From Ruoffia sp044336205 (lineage in GTDB: Bacteria; Bacillota; Bacilli; Lactobacillales; Aerococcaceae): a stretch of DNA of 64,000 bases. This document shows, piece by piece, positions 1 through 8,596 of this stretch (the stretch's first letter is position 1; each line of letters opens with the position of its first letter). The stretch covers positions 1 to 64,000 of the forward strand of contig CP172318.1 of assembly GCA_044336205.1 (NCBI GenBank), given 5' to 3'. Below the pieces are notes generated by a model. The model saw nothing but the letters and a program-made list of their open reading frames with translations. It was not told where the DNA came from and did no database searches. Position numbers and translations under genes: made by a program.

Positions 1-18
1 AAGAGGCTGGGACAAAAG
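1..18 (+). repeat. Left terminal inverted repeat of the IS
   Basis: AAGAGGCTGGGACAAAAG; identical to the reverse complement of 1742-1759. Any further outward match lies outside the window. Confidence 0.85.
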
Positions 19-26
19 CCACTAAA

Positions 27-72
27 TAAAAACGACGAGAAATTAGATTAACTAATTTTCTCGTCGTTTTTG
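27..72. terminator. Bidirectional hairpin inside the left IS end
   Basis: AACGACGAGAAA and its complement near 52-68 form a long stem flanked by A- and T-runs, so it can terminate on either strand. Placed before the transposase promoter, it would block transcription entering from flanking DNA. Confidence 0.6.
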
Positions 73-92
73 ATATATATAATTAGGCATAC

Positions 93-151
93 AAAAAGCA
101 CCCTGATATAATATTAGTAAATAGACACTAAACATTAAAGGGGTGCTTTTT
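93..151 (+). promoter_or_regulatory. Transposase promoter with an SD-sequestering inverted repeat
   Basis: A TATAAT box lies at 107-112. AAAAAGCACCC (93-103) is complementary to GGGTGCTTTTT (141-151). The second arm contains the end of the AAAGGGG ribosome binding site. A transcript starting at the IS's own promoter (about +118) lacks the first arm and leaves the site free. A transcript entering from outside would carry both arms and hide it. The pairing is seen; the protective role is inferred from the same logic in other IS elements. Confidence 0.6.
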
Positions 152-1681
152 ATGTACGTACATTATAACATGAATCAAACTTCACTTCCATTAGAATTAT
201 CTACTTGTATTGATCCCAACCATATTGTTTTTTCTATCTATAACTTTGTCGATTCATTGGACGATCATTACTTTAAAATTTTTGAGACTCAGGACGGTCG
301 TCCTGCCTATCACCCAAAACCACTCATCATGTCTCTTCTTTATGCTTACAGTAAAGGTATTTTTAGTGGTCGAAAGATTGAAGAAATGATGGAAGAAAAT
401 CTACCGATGCAATGGCTTGTTGCCCAACAAGTGATTAGCTATCGCACGATTAATCGATTTCGTTCTTCTGACAACTGTAGTCGTCTTTTAGAGAATATAT
501 TTATCGAATTTACAATTCAATTAAAATTGGAAAAACTAATCACTTTAGAGAATGTCTTTATTGATGGGACGAAGATTGAAGCCAATGCCAATAAGTATAC
601 TTTTGTCTGGAGAAAAGCAACGGAAAGATTTGCGGAACGTCTGAAAACATCTGCTCGTGAATATTACTTTGAAGAAATTCAACCGATGGTTGATGCAGGT
701 ATTCAATACGATGAAGAGTTGGAATTGGAAGAGTCTATGCTTCAAGAGATTACCGAACTAATTGAAGAAGAAGTTGAAAAACTGTCACAAGATATTGAAG
801 AGAATCCTGTAAAAGGACCAGATCCTCGTAAACAAGCTCGTCGTCGCCTCAAGAAACATCATCGGAAAGTGAGCCAGGATTTTCTGCCTCGAAAACGAAA
901 GTATCATCAACAGTTTGAGACGTTCGATGGTCGAAACAGTTACTCAAAAACAGATACTGATGCGACGTTTATGCGAATGAAAGACGACCCTATGATGAAT
1001 GGTCAGTTGAAAGCCGGGTATAATATTCAGATTGGTACAGAAAATCAATTTGTTCTTCATTATGATGTTTTTCCGAATCCGACGGATACACGGACGCTAC
1101 AACCTTTTATCGAAACCTTTCCTCATCGACCTAAACGCATTGTAGCTGATGCAGGGTACGGTAGTGAAGAAAACTTAACTTACTTAGACGATAATGATAT
1201 TGACCATCTTATTAAATACAACCGATTTGATAAAGACCAAAAAAAGAAACACAAAACATCAGATAAAAACTTAGGAAATTGGGTTTATAATGAAGAAGAA
1301 AAGACCTTTACGCACCCAGACGGTACGATCTATTACTACAGCCATCAATCCAAACGGAGAAATAAATTGAGTGGCTATACTTCTCAAGTAGCGGTTTATA
1401 AACCAACAGATCCAGAGAATGCGCCGCAAAAGGCGCTTTACTATAATGAGAAGTATCAAATTTTGAAAAATACAGAAGCAGAAAAGCTTTTATCTAAAGA
1501 AGGTTCAACAATCTTTGCCAAACGAAAGATTGATGTTGAGCCAGTCTTTGGCCAGATAAAGGCTAATTTAGGATTCACACGATTTAACCTAAGGGGTAAA
1601 TCGAAGGTAAAAACAGACATTGGGTTGGTCTTGATGGCCAACAATCTGAAGAAATATGCAAAAAACAAGGTAATAAAATAA
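152..1681 (+). CDS. IS1182-family DDE transposase
   Basis: A 509-residue DDE transposase that would cut and join the IS ends. The N-terminal region resembles the DUF772 domain (about residues 40-120). Catalytic-core motifs follow: DGTKIEA (first Asp), ADAGYGSEEN (second Asp) and IDVEPVFGQIK (the Glu region) near the C-terminus. A basic, coiled-coil-like stretch lies between the first two. Start chosen at ATG 152, eight bases after AAAGGGG; a GTG at 143 is also in frame but overlaps the ribosome binding site. The length is normal for the family and no internal stop is present, so it should be functional. Confidence 0.9.
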   Translation: MYVHYNMNQTSLPLELSTCIDPNHIVFSIYNFVDSLDDHYFKIFETQDGRPAYHPKPLIMSLLYAYSKGIFSGRKIEEMMEENLPMQWLVAQQVISYRTINRFRSSDNCSRLLENIFIEFTIQLKLEKLITLENVFIDGTKIEANANKYTFVWRKATERFAERLKTSAREYYFEEIQPMVDAGIQYDEELELEESMLQEITELIEEEVEKLSQDIEENPVKGPDPRKQARRRLKKHHRKVSQDFLPRKRKYHQQFETFDGRNSYSKTDTDATFMRMKDDPMMNGQLKAGYNIQIGTENQFVLHYDVFPNPTDTRTLQPFIETFPHRPKRIVADAGYGSEENLTYLDDNDIDHLIKYNRFDKDQKKKHKTSDKNLGNWVYNEEEKTFTHPDGTIYYYSHQSKRRNKLSGYTSQVAVYKPTDPENAPQKALYYNEKYQILKNTEAEKLLSKEGSTIFAKRKIDVEPVFGQIKANLGFTRFNLRGKSKVKTDIGLVLMANNLKKYAKNKVIK

Positions 1682-1729
1682 GAGAACTTACAAATTCTTT
1701 GACAGAAAATGTAGGTTCTCTTTTATTTT
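1682..1729 (+). terminator. Transposase terminator
   Basis: GAGAAC...TACA pairs with TGTA...GTTCTC and is followed by a T-rich run directly after the stop codon. Confidence 0.75.
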
Positions 1730-1740
1730 AGAATCCAGGA

Positions 1741-1759
1741 CCTTTTGTCCCAGCCTCTT
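1741..1759 (-). repeat. Right terminal inverted repeat of the IS
   Basis: The reverse complement matches the left end over 18 bases. Non-IS sequence resumes at about 1760. Confidence 0.85.
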
Positions 1760-1800
1760 TTGACTGTAATCGTATAGGTGTTTAGCTTATATATCTTTTA

Positions 1801-3600
1801 TTAGTTTGCTTCTTCTAAGTACAAGGCTTTGAACTCTTCTACTCTTGCTGGATCAGCAACTAAAGTGTTACCAGTATCTACAAGGGGTGAGAGGGTAGAG
1901 AATGTTGGTAATTTTAGCCCTTGATAAGCAGCATTAATTTCTTCTTGATTAACTGCATATAAGATAGCTTTTCTTAAGTTAGCACTCTCGGTTACTGGAC
2001 GCCCTGGTGTGTTCACGTTAAAAAGCATGTAAGTAACACCGTTCGATGGAATGGATTGAAGTGTTAAACTTGCTTCATTCTCAACGATTGGATAATCTAC
2101 TTCACCTAAGCCATACATTAAGTCTATTTCTCCAGCACGCAAGGCAGATAATGCACTCGCTGAATCAGCGATGAAACGGACAGTTACTTGACTGATATTC
2201 GCATCTGCCTCAGTGTCTGGACGATAGGCAGGGTTTTTAACAAAGTTGGCTTGATAGTCATTTTTGTCTACTAAGATGTAAGGCCCACTTGCCCACAGAT
2301 GGTTATCGTATGTATCACCCTCAGTAATTGCTCGTTGATCACCATAAGCAATATCAGAATTTACATCATAATTTTCAATATCATAAGTATTGATTGCTTG
2401 CACTTGTTTTTCAGAGACAATCCCTGCTGATTGATGGCCTAGGTAGTTAAGAACTTGTGGGAAAGGTTCTGTAGTGGTTAATTTAACTACTTGGTAATTA
2501 CCATTAGCATTATTCACTTCATCTTCAGAGACGACTAAGTTTGTAATCTCTTGGTCTAAGCCTTCTTCTAAAGCCTCACGAACAGTTTGATCACTTCCTG
2601 AGACAGTCGTTTCTTCTAATTCAGTGATGTCTTCAACAACAGATACTTCTGCAATATGTTCATGCAAGCTGTAAGTACGGTTATCTGGTACTGAGTTTGG
2701 GTCTTTAGCTCGATTAAGTGAGAAGATGACATCCTCTGCAGATACTAAATCCCCTGTATCTACAGCAGTTTGGTCTTCGATTTTCGCAAAGTTGATATCA
2801 TCACGTAAGATAAAGTAGTAGTCAGAGTTCCCTTCACCAATCACATGATTATAGCTCAATGAATTCTCAGATGTAATTTGGTCATCATCAGTTAGGTTAA
2901 TTAATCGCACATACATGTTAGTGTTTAACTGATTAATGCTTCCATCATTGGCTTTAATCGGGTCAAGAGATGTTAGTTGAGACGATGTTTGCGTCAATAC
3001 TAACGGACGAGATTCGCTTTGGCTGTCATCAATGTATGAGACAGGTTCCCAAGCAAAGGCTCGGGATTTAGATAGACGAATTGAATCAGGATTCAACAGC
3101 TCGTGGTTAAAAGCTTGGGCTTTTAAAGAACTGTATAATGGAATGATATAAGCATTCTCGTTGACTAACCATTCTTCAAATTGCTGATAAGTATCTATAT
3201 ACTCTTCAGTTGTTTGTGAAGCAGCCTGATTAATTAATTCGTCTAGCTTTGGATCGTTTTGAATACTGTTGTCCCCATTACTGATAAATAGTGACCGGAC
3301 AGCATAGTCTGGGTTACCGGTTACTGTTGTCCAACTTGAGATGGCTAAATCATAGTTACCTGCATCTTTTTGTGATTGGAAGCTAGCGTAATCAGGTTGG
3401 ATATTCGTCTCAACTTGGAAACCCGCTTTTGTTAATTGGTCACGGATAATATTAACGTCTTGTTCAGAAGCTGATTGAGCTAAGATAGATACTGGAATAG
3501 CATCTTGAGCGTTGACAGTTGAAATTGTTGATAGACTAGGTAAGACTGAAGCTGCTAGAAGAGATCCAGTGAGTAATGTTTTGCGTAATGTATGTTTCAT
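1801..3600 (-). CDS. Family 5 oligopeptide-binding protein with permuted domain order
   Basis: Extracytoplasmic binding protein for peptides (SBP_bac_5 family), 599 residues. A signal peptide ends near VNA-QD at residue 31; there is no lipobox cysteine. Residues about 33-195 read like the C-terminal third of DppA/OppA: the NYDLAISSW block, a PKLDELI block, then AYIIPLYSS. Residues about 205-599 read like the canonical N-terminal two thirds: LDPIKANDG, SAEDVIFSLNRA, ASGPYILVDKNDY, LRKAILYAVNQEEI. They stop at VEEFKALYLEEAN, where a normal protein would continue into the C-terminal third. This is a circular permutation of the fold. An AAGGAG ribosome binding site precedes the ATG. It is the last gene of an operon with the two permeases upstream. 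Confidence 0.88.
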   Translation of the reverse strand: MKHTLRKTLLTGSLLAASVLPSLSTISTVNAQDAIPVSILAQSASEQDVNIIRDQLTKAGFQVETNIQPDYASFQSQKDAGNYDLAISSWTTVTGNPDYAVRSLFISNGDNSIQNDPKLDELINQAASQTTEEYIDTYQQFEEWLVNENAYIIPLYSSLKAQAFNHELLNPDSIRLSKSRAFAWEPVSYIDDSQSESRPLVLTQTSSQLTSLDPIKANDGSINQLNTNMYVRLINLTDDDQITSENSLSYNHVIGEGNSDYYFILRDDINFAKIEDQTAVDTGDLVSAEDVIFSLNRAKDPNSVPDNRTYSLHEHIAEVSVVEDITELEETTVSGSDQTVREALEEGLDQEITNLVVSEDEVNNANGNYQVVKLTTTEPFPQVLNYLGHQSAGIVSEKQVQAINTYDIENYDVNSDIAYGDQRAITEGDTYDNHLWASGPYILVDKNDYQANFVKNPAYRPDTEADANISQVTVRFIADSASALSALRAGEIDLMYGLGEVDYPIVENEASLTLQSIPSNGVTYMLFNVNTPGRPVTESANLRKAILYAVNQEEINAAYQGLKLPTFSTLSPLVDTGNTLVADPARVEEFKALYLEEAN

Positions 3601-3730
3601 TTATAGACTCCTTATTGTTTATATGTTTTATACAGATTAATCAATGGTTTAGATAACAGTGACACCCTTTATCAGAATTCAATGCCACCACCTTCTTTCA
3701 TAATGAATTGAGCTTGCATGGATCAATTAA

Positions 3731-5179
3731 TTAATGCATCTTAGGGTCTAAAGCGTCACGCAATCCGTCACCTAAGAAGTTAAATGATAGTACTAAAGCA
3801 ATAATGGCTAATCCAGGATAGATAGCCAAGTAGGGTTGGGTCTCTAAGTAGTCACTTCCAATTCTAAGAATATTACCCCATTCTGGTATATGACTTTCTA
3901 CTCCTAGACCTAAGTAACTCAGACTACTTGTTGAGATAACGGCTGTTGCGACAGTTAGCGAAGCACGAATAATCATTGCCGTACTGGCATTAGGAATAAT
4001 ATGCTTAAGAATAATCTTCAGATCACTCACACCAACAGCTCGGGCTGCTTCAACATATTCTAATTGCTTCACTTGTAAGACACTGGCACGCATAGTTCTA
4101 GCGTAACCTGGTATTCCTCCGATACTTAAGGCAAGAATTAGGTTCTGCGTTGAAGTACCAAAGGCTGTTACAATCGTAATAGCGAGTAAAATTCCAGGAA
4201 TAGCATATAAGACATCTAAGAGTCGCATAATGACTTGATCGACTTTTTTAGAGTAATAAGCAGATATTGCTCCTAAGAAACCCCCTACGAATAAGGGGAT
4301 TATAGTTGCTAAGAATCCCACTAAGATTGAAATTCTTCCTCCGAAGATCATACGCGAGAAGACATCTCGTCCGAAGTTGTCTGTTCCCAAAGGATAGGTA
4401 ATCGATGGGGATTGTAAGATGGCTGAGTAATTATTCTCAACGGTATCGCTATAATTAAATGTTAAATAACTGCTTATAGCCAAAGTTAAGATTAAAACAA
4501 TGATATAGAGACCAAAAATAGCTACTTCATGGCGAGCGATGTTGGCCAAAATATTCATCTGTCCTTGTTTTGTGTCAGTTGTATGTAGACGGTGGACTAA
4601 TACCGCAGTGATTAGACTTAAGATATTCCCACCCACAGAGCTTAAAACTAGTAAAATAACAATGAACTTCATGGTTGTTAGTTTAAGTGACTGCAATTTT
4701 GAACTTTGAAGAGCTAAGATCCAGTGAATGATAAAACTTATTCCTAAATAGCTAATTCCTAAGTAGAAAGATGGATTTAGTGCGTCCTTTGTAAGGTTTA
4801 GTAAGCTAATTGCTAAGGCTGAGAAATCTACAAGGACTGCGAATATTAAGTAAATTTGATGTGCTTTTACTCTTTGGAGTATCAGCATCATACCACTAAT
4901 GAAACTGAAAGGATTAGCTAGTAGTACAGCTATCATTAAGAGGTAGCCTACCGCTGTATACCAAGGTTGAACGCTAGGATTTCTTTGGATGCGTAGGTTA
5001 ATATAAAGTCCAAGTAAGCTTAGGGTTAAGTGTATACTACTGTATAATAGGCTGATTAAAGACCATTGGAATCCACTTCGATAGAATTGAATCGCAATAA
5101 TAATCAGCGATAGAACGAACGATAAACTCGTTGAGAACTTTAAATAACGTTTAGCGGTAGCTGAATAAGTCTGATTCAT
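3731..5179 (-). CDS. Peptide ABC permease, OppC/DppC type, with extra N-terminal membrane domain
   Basis: Inner permease subunit of the oligopeptide importer, 482 residues against about 300 for typical OppC. The C-terminal half (about 215-482) is canonical: an OppC_N-like segment, then TDNFGRDVFSRMIFGGR, and the EAA loop EYVEAARAVGVSD...HIIPN that docks on the ATPase. The first ~200 residues hold roughly five or six further hydrophobic segments I do not recognise. Strong ribosome binding site AAAGGAGG. It lies 32 bp after the DppB-type permease stop and 130 bp before the binding-protein gene. Confidence 0.87.
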   Translation of the reverse strand: MNQTYSATAKRYLKFSTSLSFVLSLIIIAIQFYRSGFQWSLISLLYSSIHLTLSLLGLYINLRIQRNPSVQPWYTAVGYLLMIAVLLANPFSFISGMMLILQRVKAHQIYLIFAVLVDFSALAISLLNLTKDALNPSFYLGISYLGISFIIHWILALQSSKLQSLKLTTMKFIVILLVLSSVGGNILSLITAVLVHRLHTTDTKQGQMNILANIARHEVAIFGLYIIVLILTLAISSYLTFNYSDTVENNYSAILQSPSITYPLGTDNFGRDVFSRMIFGGRISILVGFLATIIPLFVGGFLGAISAYYSKKVDQVIMRLLDVLYAIPGILLAITIVTAFGTSTQNLILALSIGGIPGYARTMRASVLQVKQLEYVEAARAVGVSDLKIILKHIIPNASTAMIIRASLTVATAVISTSSLSYLGLGVESHIPEWGNILRIGSDYLETQPYLAIYPGLAIIALVLSFNFLGDGLRDALDPKMH

Positions 5180-5211
5180 ATAAGCAAGCCTCCTTTCTTA
5201 AGTACAAATGA

Positions 5212-6600
5212 TTAATTTTTTAGAGTTGATCGAATTCGTGGATCAATCAAAGCATATAGTAGGTCAACGACCAAGTTTACAAGTGATACAATAATGGCAA
5301 TATAAATGACACCACCCAAAACGGCTGGGATATCCGGAACGAACTGTTTCTCAACGATATAGGATCCCACTCCGTTAATGTTGAATACTTGTTCGGTAAC
5401 AGCTGAACCACCTAGCATTCCACCGAATTGTAGTCCCACTACGGTAACGACTGGAATCAAGGCATTCGGAATAATATGGCGAAAGATCATCCGACCTTTG
5501 GACATGCCCTTGGACTTAGCTGTTAACAAGTAGTCTTCATGGATAACTTCAAGTGTTGAAGCTCGCGTCATCCGAGCCACCGCTGCCGCTAAGGTTGTTC
5601 CTAAAACGATCGCAGGCATCAGTAACGACCATGGATTGCTTGGGTTAAAAGTGGCAGGTAGCCAACGGTTTTTAATTGAAAAATTATAAATAAAGATCAA
5701 TCCTAACCAAAAAGTTGGAATGGACAAACCAATTAATGCAATAAACATAAAGACTTGGTCAAAGAATGAATTTGCTCTAAGGGCTGCATAAATCCCAGCA
5801 GGTACTGCAATGACTAAAGAAATAGCTAGTGAGAAAAAAGTCACTTGTAATGTAATTGGAAAGCGTCGTAAAAGAGCTGATACAACTTGCTCATTACCTA
5901 CATAAGTAAAGCCAAGGTCAAAAGAGCTAATTCCTTTCAGTGTTCTGAATAATTGCTCCCAATAAGATTGGTCTAGTCCATGTAGTCGATTAAAATTCTC
6001 AATCTGCTCAGGTGTCGCTTGGACACCTAGAATATTGACGGCGGGTTCAGAAGGAGAAAAATAAAGCAAAGTAAAGACGACCCAAGAAACACCAGCAATA
6101 ACGAAAATCATCAAAAACAAGCGCTCAACAATGTAGCGAATAACCGGCATGCGATAGATCGCCATCAGAATATACATAGGAAAGGCTAAGGCAATACTAA
6201 GCAGATAACCTATAGGGTTTTGGATAAAGTCCTGATAGATAACTGCCAAAGATAAGTTGTGAACTTCTATCTGCCGGCTAGCTATCTGTATATTGTTAAG
6301 ATTTTTCAATTGTTTTTCGACGAGTCGATTGGTTTGTTCATCAGTGAGTGGTTGGTTAAAGTAACATTGTTTGTTAATGACTTCTTCCTTTAACTGGGCT
6401 TTGATGAGTGCTTGGTCCAAAGTCGTCGTTGCTTCGTTTATATCTTTTGGCCTTTGGATGTACCGGTGTAAAAATATTAAAGTCATCACAAGATGAAGTG
6501 GTAAACCCAAGAACCAGAGGGCTGTCTTATAAGGCATCTGCCGCCACATTTGCTGGTAGATGCTAACCCAAGGTTGATTAGTTTGGTTAACGTCGTGCAT
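5212..6600 (-). CDS. Peptide ABC permease, OppB/DppB type, with N-terminal extension
   Basis: Second membrane subunit of the importer. The family core starts near YIVERLFLMIFVIAGVSW and includes a FDLGFTYVG periplasmic segment and the EAA loop EDYLLTAKSKGMSKG...HIIPNA. It is about 462 residues from ATG 6600, or 489 from a TTG at 6681; typical members have 310-350. The extra N-terminal part carries two hydrophobic segments separated by a charged, probably cytoplasmic stretch (about 70-130). I chose ATG 6600 because GGAGG lies 14 bases upstream, somewhat far, whereas TTG 6681 has no visible ribosome binding site. First gene of the operon, divergent from the ATPase gene. Confidence 0.85.
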   Translation of the reverse strand: MHDVNQTNQPWVSIYQQMWRQMPYKTALWFLGLPLHLVMTLIFLHRYIQRPKDINEATTTLDQALIKAQLKEEVINKQCYFNQPLTDEQTNRLVEKQLKNLNNIQIASRQIEVHNLSLAVIYQDFIQNPIGYLLSIALAFPMYILMAIYRMPVIRYIVERLFLMIFVIAGVSWVVFTLLYFSPSEPAVNILGVQATPEQIENFNRLHGLDQSYWEQLFRTLKGISSFDLGFTYVGNEQVVSALLRRFPITLQVTFFSLAISLVIAVPAGIYAALRANSFFDQVFMFIALIGLSIPTFWLGLIFIYNFSIKNRWLPATFNPSNPWSLLMPAIVLGTTLAAAVARMTRASTLEVIHEDYLLTAKSKGMSKGRMIFRHIIPNALIPVVTVVGLQFGGMLGGSAVTEQVFNINGVGSYIVEKQFVPDIPAVLGGVIYIAIIVSLVNLVVDLLYALIDPRIRSTLKN

Positions 6601-6794
6601 GATTAGATGATTCACCTCCAAAAAGTTGTGCCCGTCTATTATATCGTCTTCAATATAAAAGCGGTCATTTGGATTTTTCAATACTAGTATTGAAAATTAT
6701 GAATGACTGATTAGAATGGTGAGATAATAATTATATGTTATACTGACTGGCATATGTCTAGATTTATATTTACTTAATAAGGTGGGAGGCACAT

Positions 6795-8528
6795 ATGGCA
6801 GAGATTTTGAAGATTAAGCATTTAAATTTGAGTTTTGAAAGTGAGGAAACTGTCCAACAAGTATTAAAAGACATAACGTTCTCAGTTGAAGAAGGTGAAA
6901 TCGTAGGTATTGTTGGCGAATCGGGAAGTGGGAAAAGTATGACTGCCCGTGCCATTACTCAATTATTGCCTGACAATGCAACTGTTCATCCTGGCAGTGA
7001 GATTGAATTCAAAGAACAGCAACTTCTAGGAATGAAACCGAAGAAAATGCGCAAAATTCTCGGCGAAGAGATGGGAATGATCTTCCAAGACCCATTAAGT
7101 TCATTGAACCCTATGATGACTGTGGGTGATCAGATTGCAGAAGTTCTTCAGCTTCACCAACCTATGAGAAGGAAGGCCCGACACCAACGGGTTGTAGAAC
7201 TAATGACTTCTATTGGAATTAAAGACGCTGACCAACGTTACTCTCACTATCCTCATGAGTTTTCTGGGGGAATGCGACAAAGAATTATGATTGCTATTGC
7301 CTTAGCAGCCAACCCATCCTTATTGATTGCCGATGAGCCAACGACAGCTTTAGATGTAACTATACAAGCGCAAATTCTTGAACTGATTAAAAAGTTACAA
7401 GCAGACTTAAATTTATCAGTGCTTCTGATTAGCCATGACTTTGGTGTGGTGGCTCAATTATGTACGCGAGTCATTGTGATGAAAGATGGCGAGATTGTGG
7501 AACAGTGCTCGATTAAAGATATTTTTCACTCACCTCAACACCCTTATACGAAAAAGTTATTAGATGCCGTACCCCGATTAGACCAAGAAAAGCTAGAATC
7601 TGAGAAAGTAGCAACTCAGCCATTAATAAAGGTCGAAGGAGTCCATCAAGTCTTTGATATTGGTAAGGGTAAGCGACTTAAAGCATTGAACCATATTGAC
7701 TTATCTATCCACCGGGGAGAGACACTTGGTCTTGTAGGTGAATCTGGCTCAGGTAAATCTACGCTAGGTCGTGCGATTTTACAACTGAACCAACCGAGCT
7801 CAGGGCGTGTATTATTTGAAGGCTTTGACTTAGGACAACTTACTAAAGCAGAAATGTTAAAAGTTAGAAAAGATATGCAAATTATCTTCCAAGATCCTTA
7901 TGCGTCTTTGAATCCCCGGATGAAGATTGAGGACATTATTGGTGAAGCCTTAGATACTCATAAGTTAGTTCAATCAGCTGGAGAAAGAAGTGCACGCATC
8001 GAAGAACTATTGCAATTAGTGGAGTTAGATCCATCCATTGCGAGTCGTTATCCACATGAATTCTCAGGTGGGCAGAGACAACGAATAGGTATTGCACGTG
8101 CTTTAGCTGTAGAACCAACTTTTATAGTTGCAGATGAGCCGTTATCTGCTTTAGATGTATCCATTCAGGCACAGATTTTAGATTTACTGAAGCAATTGCA
8201 GAAGAAATTGAATCTAACGATTTTATTTATTGCCCATGACTTAGCCGTTGTTAAACAAATTAGTGACCGAGTGGCAGTTATGCGCCAAGGCCAGATAGTA
8301 GAACTTGCCTCGACCCAAAAACTTTATGACAATCCATTACATCCTTATACGCAAAAATTAATACAAGCTGTATCCAGTCTTGACTTAGATAATATAGAAG
8401 AAAAGATGGGAGATGGTTTGCCAGTAGATTCAACCGCTTCAAGCATTGTTTTGGCTACAGATAACAATTATGCAAAAGATTATCATGGTCTGTATGAGGT
8501 TCATCCAGGTCACTTTGTAGGTCACTAG
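6795..8528 (+). CDS. Fused double-ABC ATPase of the peptide importer (OppD-OppF type)
   Basis: Both ATP-hydrolysing domains of the importer in one 577-residue cytosolic chain. Domain 1 (about 1-265) and domain 2 (about 275-545) each carry a Walker A GESGSGKS, a signature (FSGGMRQR; FSGGQRQR), a Walker B (LLIADEP; FIVADEP) and an H-loop (ISHDFG; IAHDLA). Each has the C-terminal HPYT motif typical of oligopeptide ATPases. Ribosome binding site GGGAGG precedes the ATG. Separate oppD and oppF genes are the commoner form in Firmicutes; fused versions exist in other bacteria. It is divergent from the permease operon, so expression may be co-controlled from the 6601-6794 region. Confidence 0.93.
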   Translation: MAEILKIKHLNLSFESEETVQQVLKDITFSVEEGEIVGIVGESGSGKSMTARAITQLLPDNATVHPGSEIEFKEQQLLGMKPKKMRKILGEEMGMIFQDPLSSLNPMMTVGDQIAEVLQLHQPMRRKARHQRVVELMTSIGIKDADQRYSHYPHEFSGGMRQRIMIAIALAANPSLLIADEPTTALDVTIQAQILELIKKLQADLNLSVLLISHDFGVVAQLCTRVIVMKDGEIVEQCSIKDIFHSPQHPYTKKLLDAVPRLDQEKLESEKVATQPLIKVEGVHQVFDIGKGKRLKALNHIDLSIHRGETLGLVGESGSGKSTLGRAILQLNQPSSGRVLFEGFDLGQLTKAEMLKVRKDMQIIFQDPYASLNPRMKIEDIIGEALDTHKLVQSAGERSARIEELLQLVELDPSIASRYPHEFSGGQRQRIGIARALAVEPTFIVADEPLSALDVSIQAQILDLLKQLQKKLNLTILFIAHDLAVVKQISDRVAVMRQGQIVELASTQKLYDNPLHPYTQKLIQAVSSLDLDNIEEKMGDGLPVDSTASSIVLATDNNYAKDYHGLYEVHPGHFVGH

Positions 8529-8548
8529 TGAAATTGAATGCAACAAAA

Positions 8549-8580
8549 TCCCCCCTACTGCTTATGGTGGTAGGGGGTTA
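8549..8580 (-). terminator. Convergent terminator between the ATPase and SOD genes
   Basis: CCCCCTAC pairs with GTAGGGGG. The T-rich side is on the minus strand, so it best serves the SOD gene, but the stem may act for both. Confidence 0.65.
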
Positions 8581-8596
8581 AGTTAGTTAATTGATC

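Larger units (their letters stand above)
1..1759 (+). mobile_element. IS1182-family insertion sequence, apparently complete
   Basis: Terminal inverted repeats share 18 identical bases, AAGAGGCTGGGACAAAAG, read inward from position 1 and, on the opposite strand, from 1759. Between them lies one intact transposase gene with its own promoter and terminator. The window begins at or within a base or two of the left end, so a target-site duplication cannot be checked. The element sits just downstream of the oligopeptide transporter operon that reads toward it. Intact ends and ORF suggest recent or still possible mobility (inference). Confidence 0.88.
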
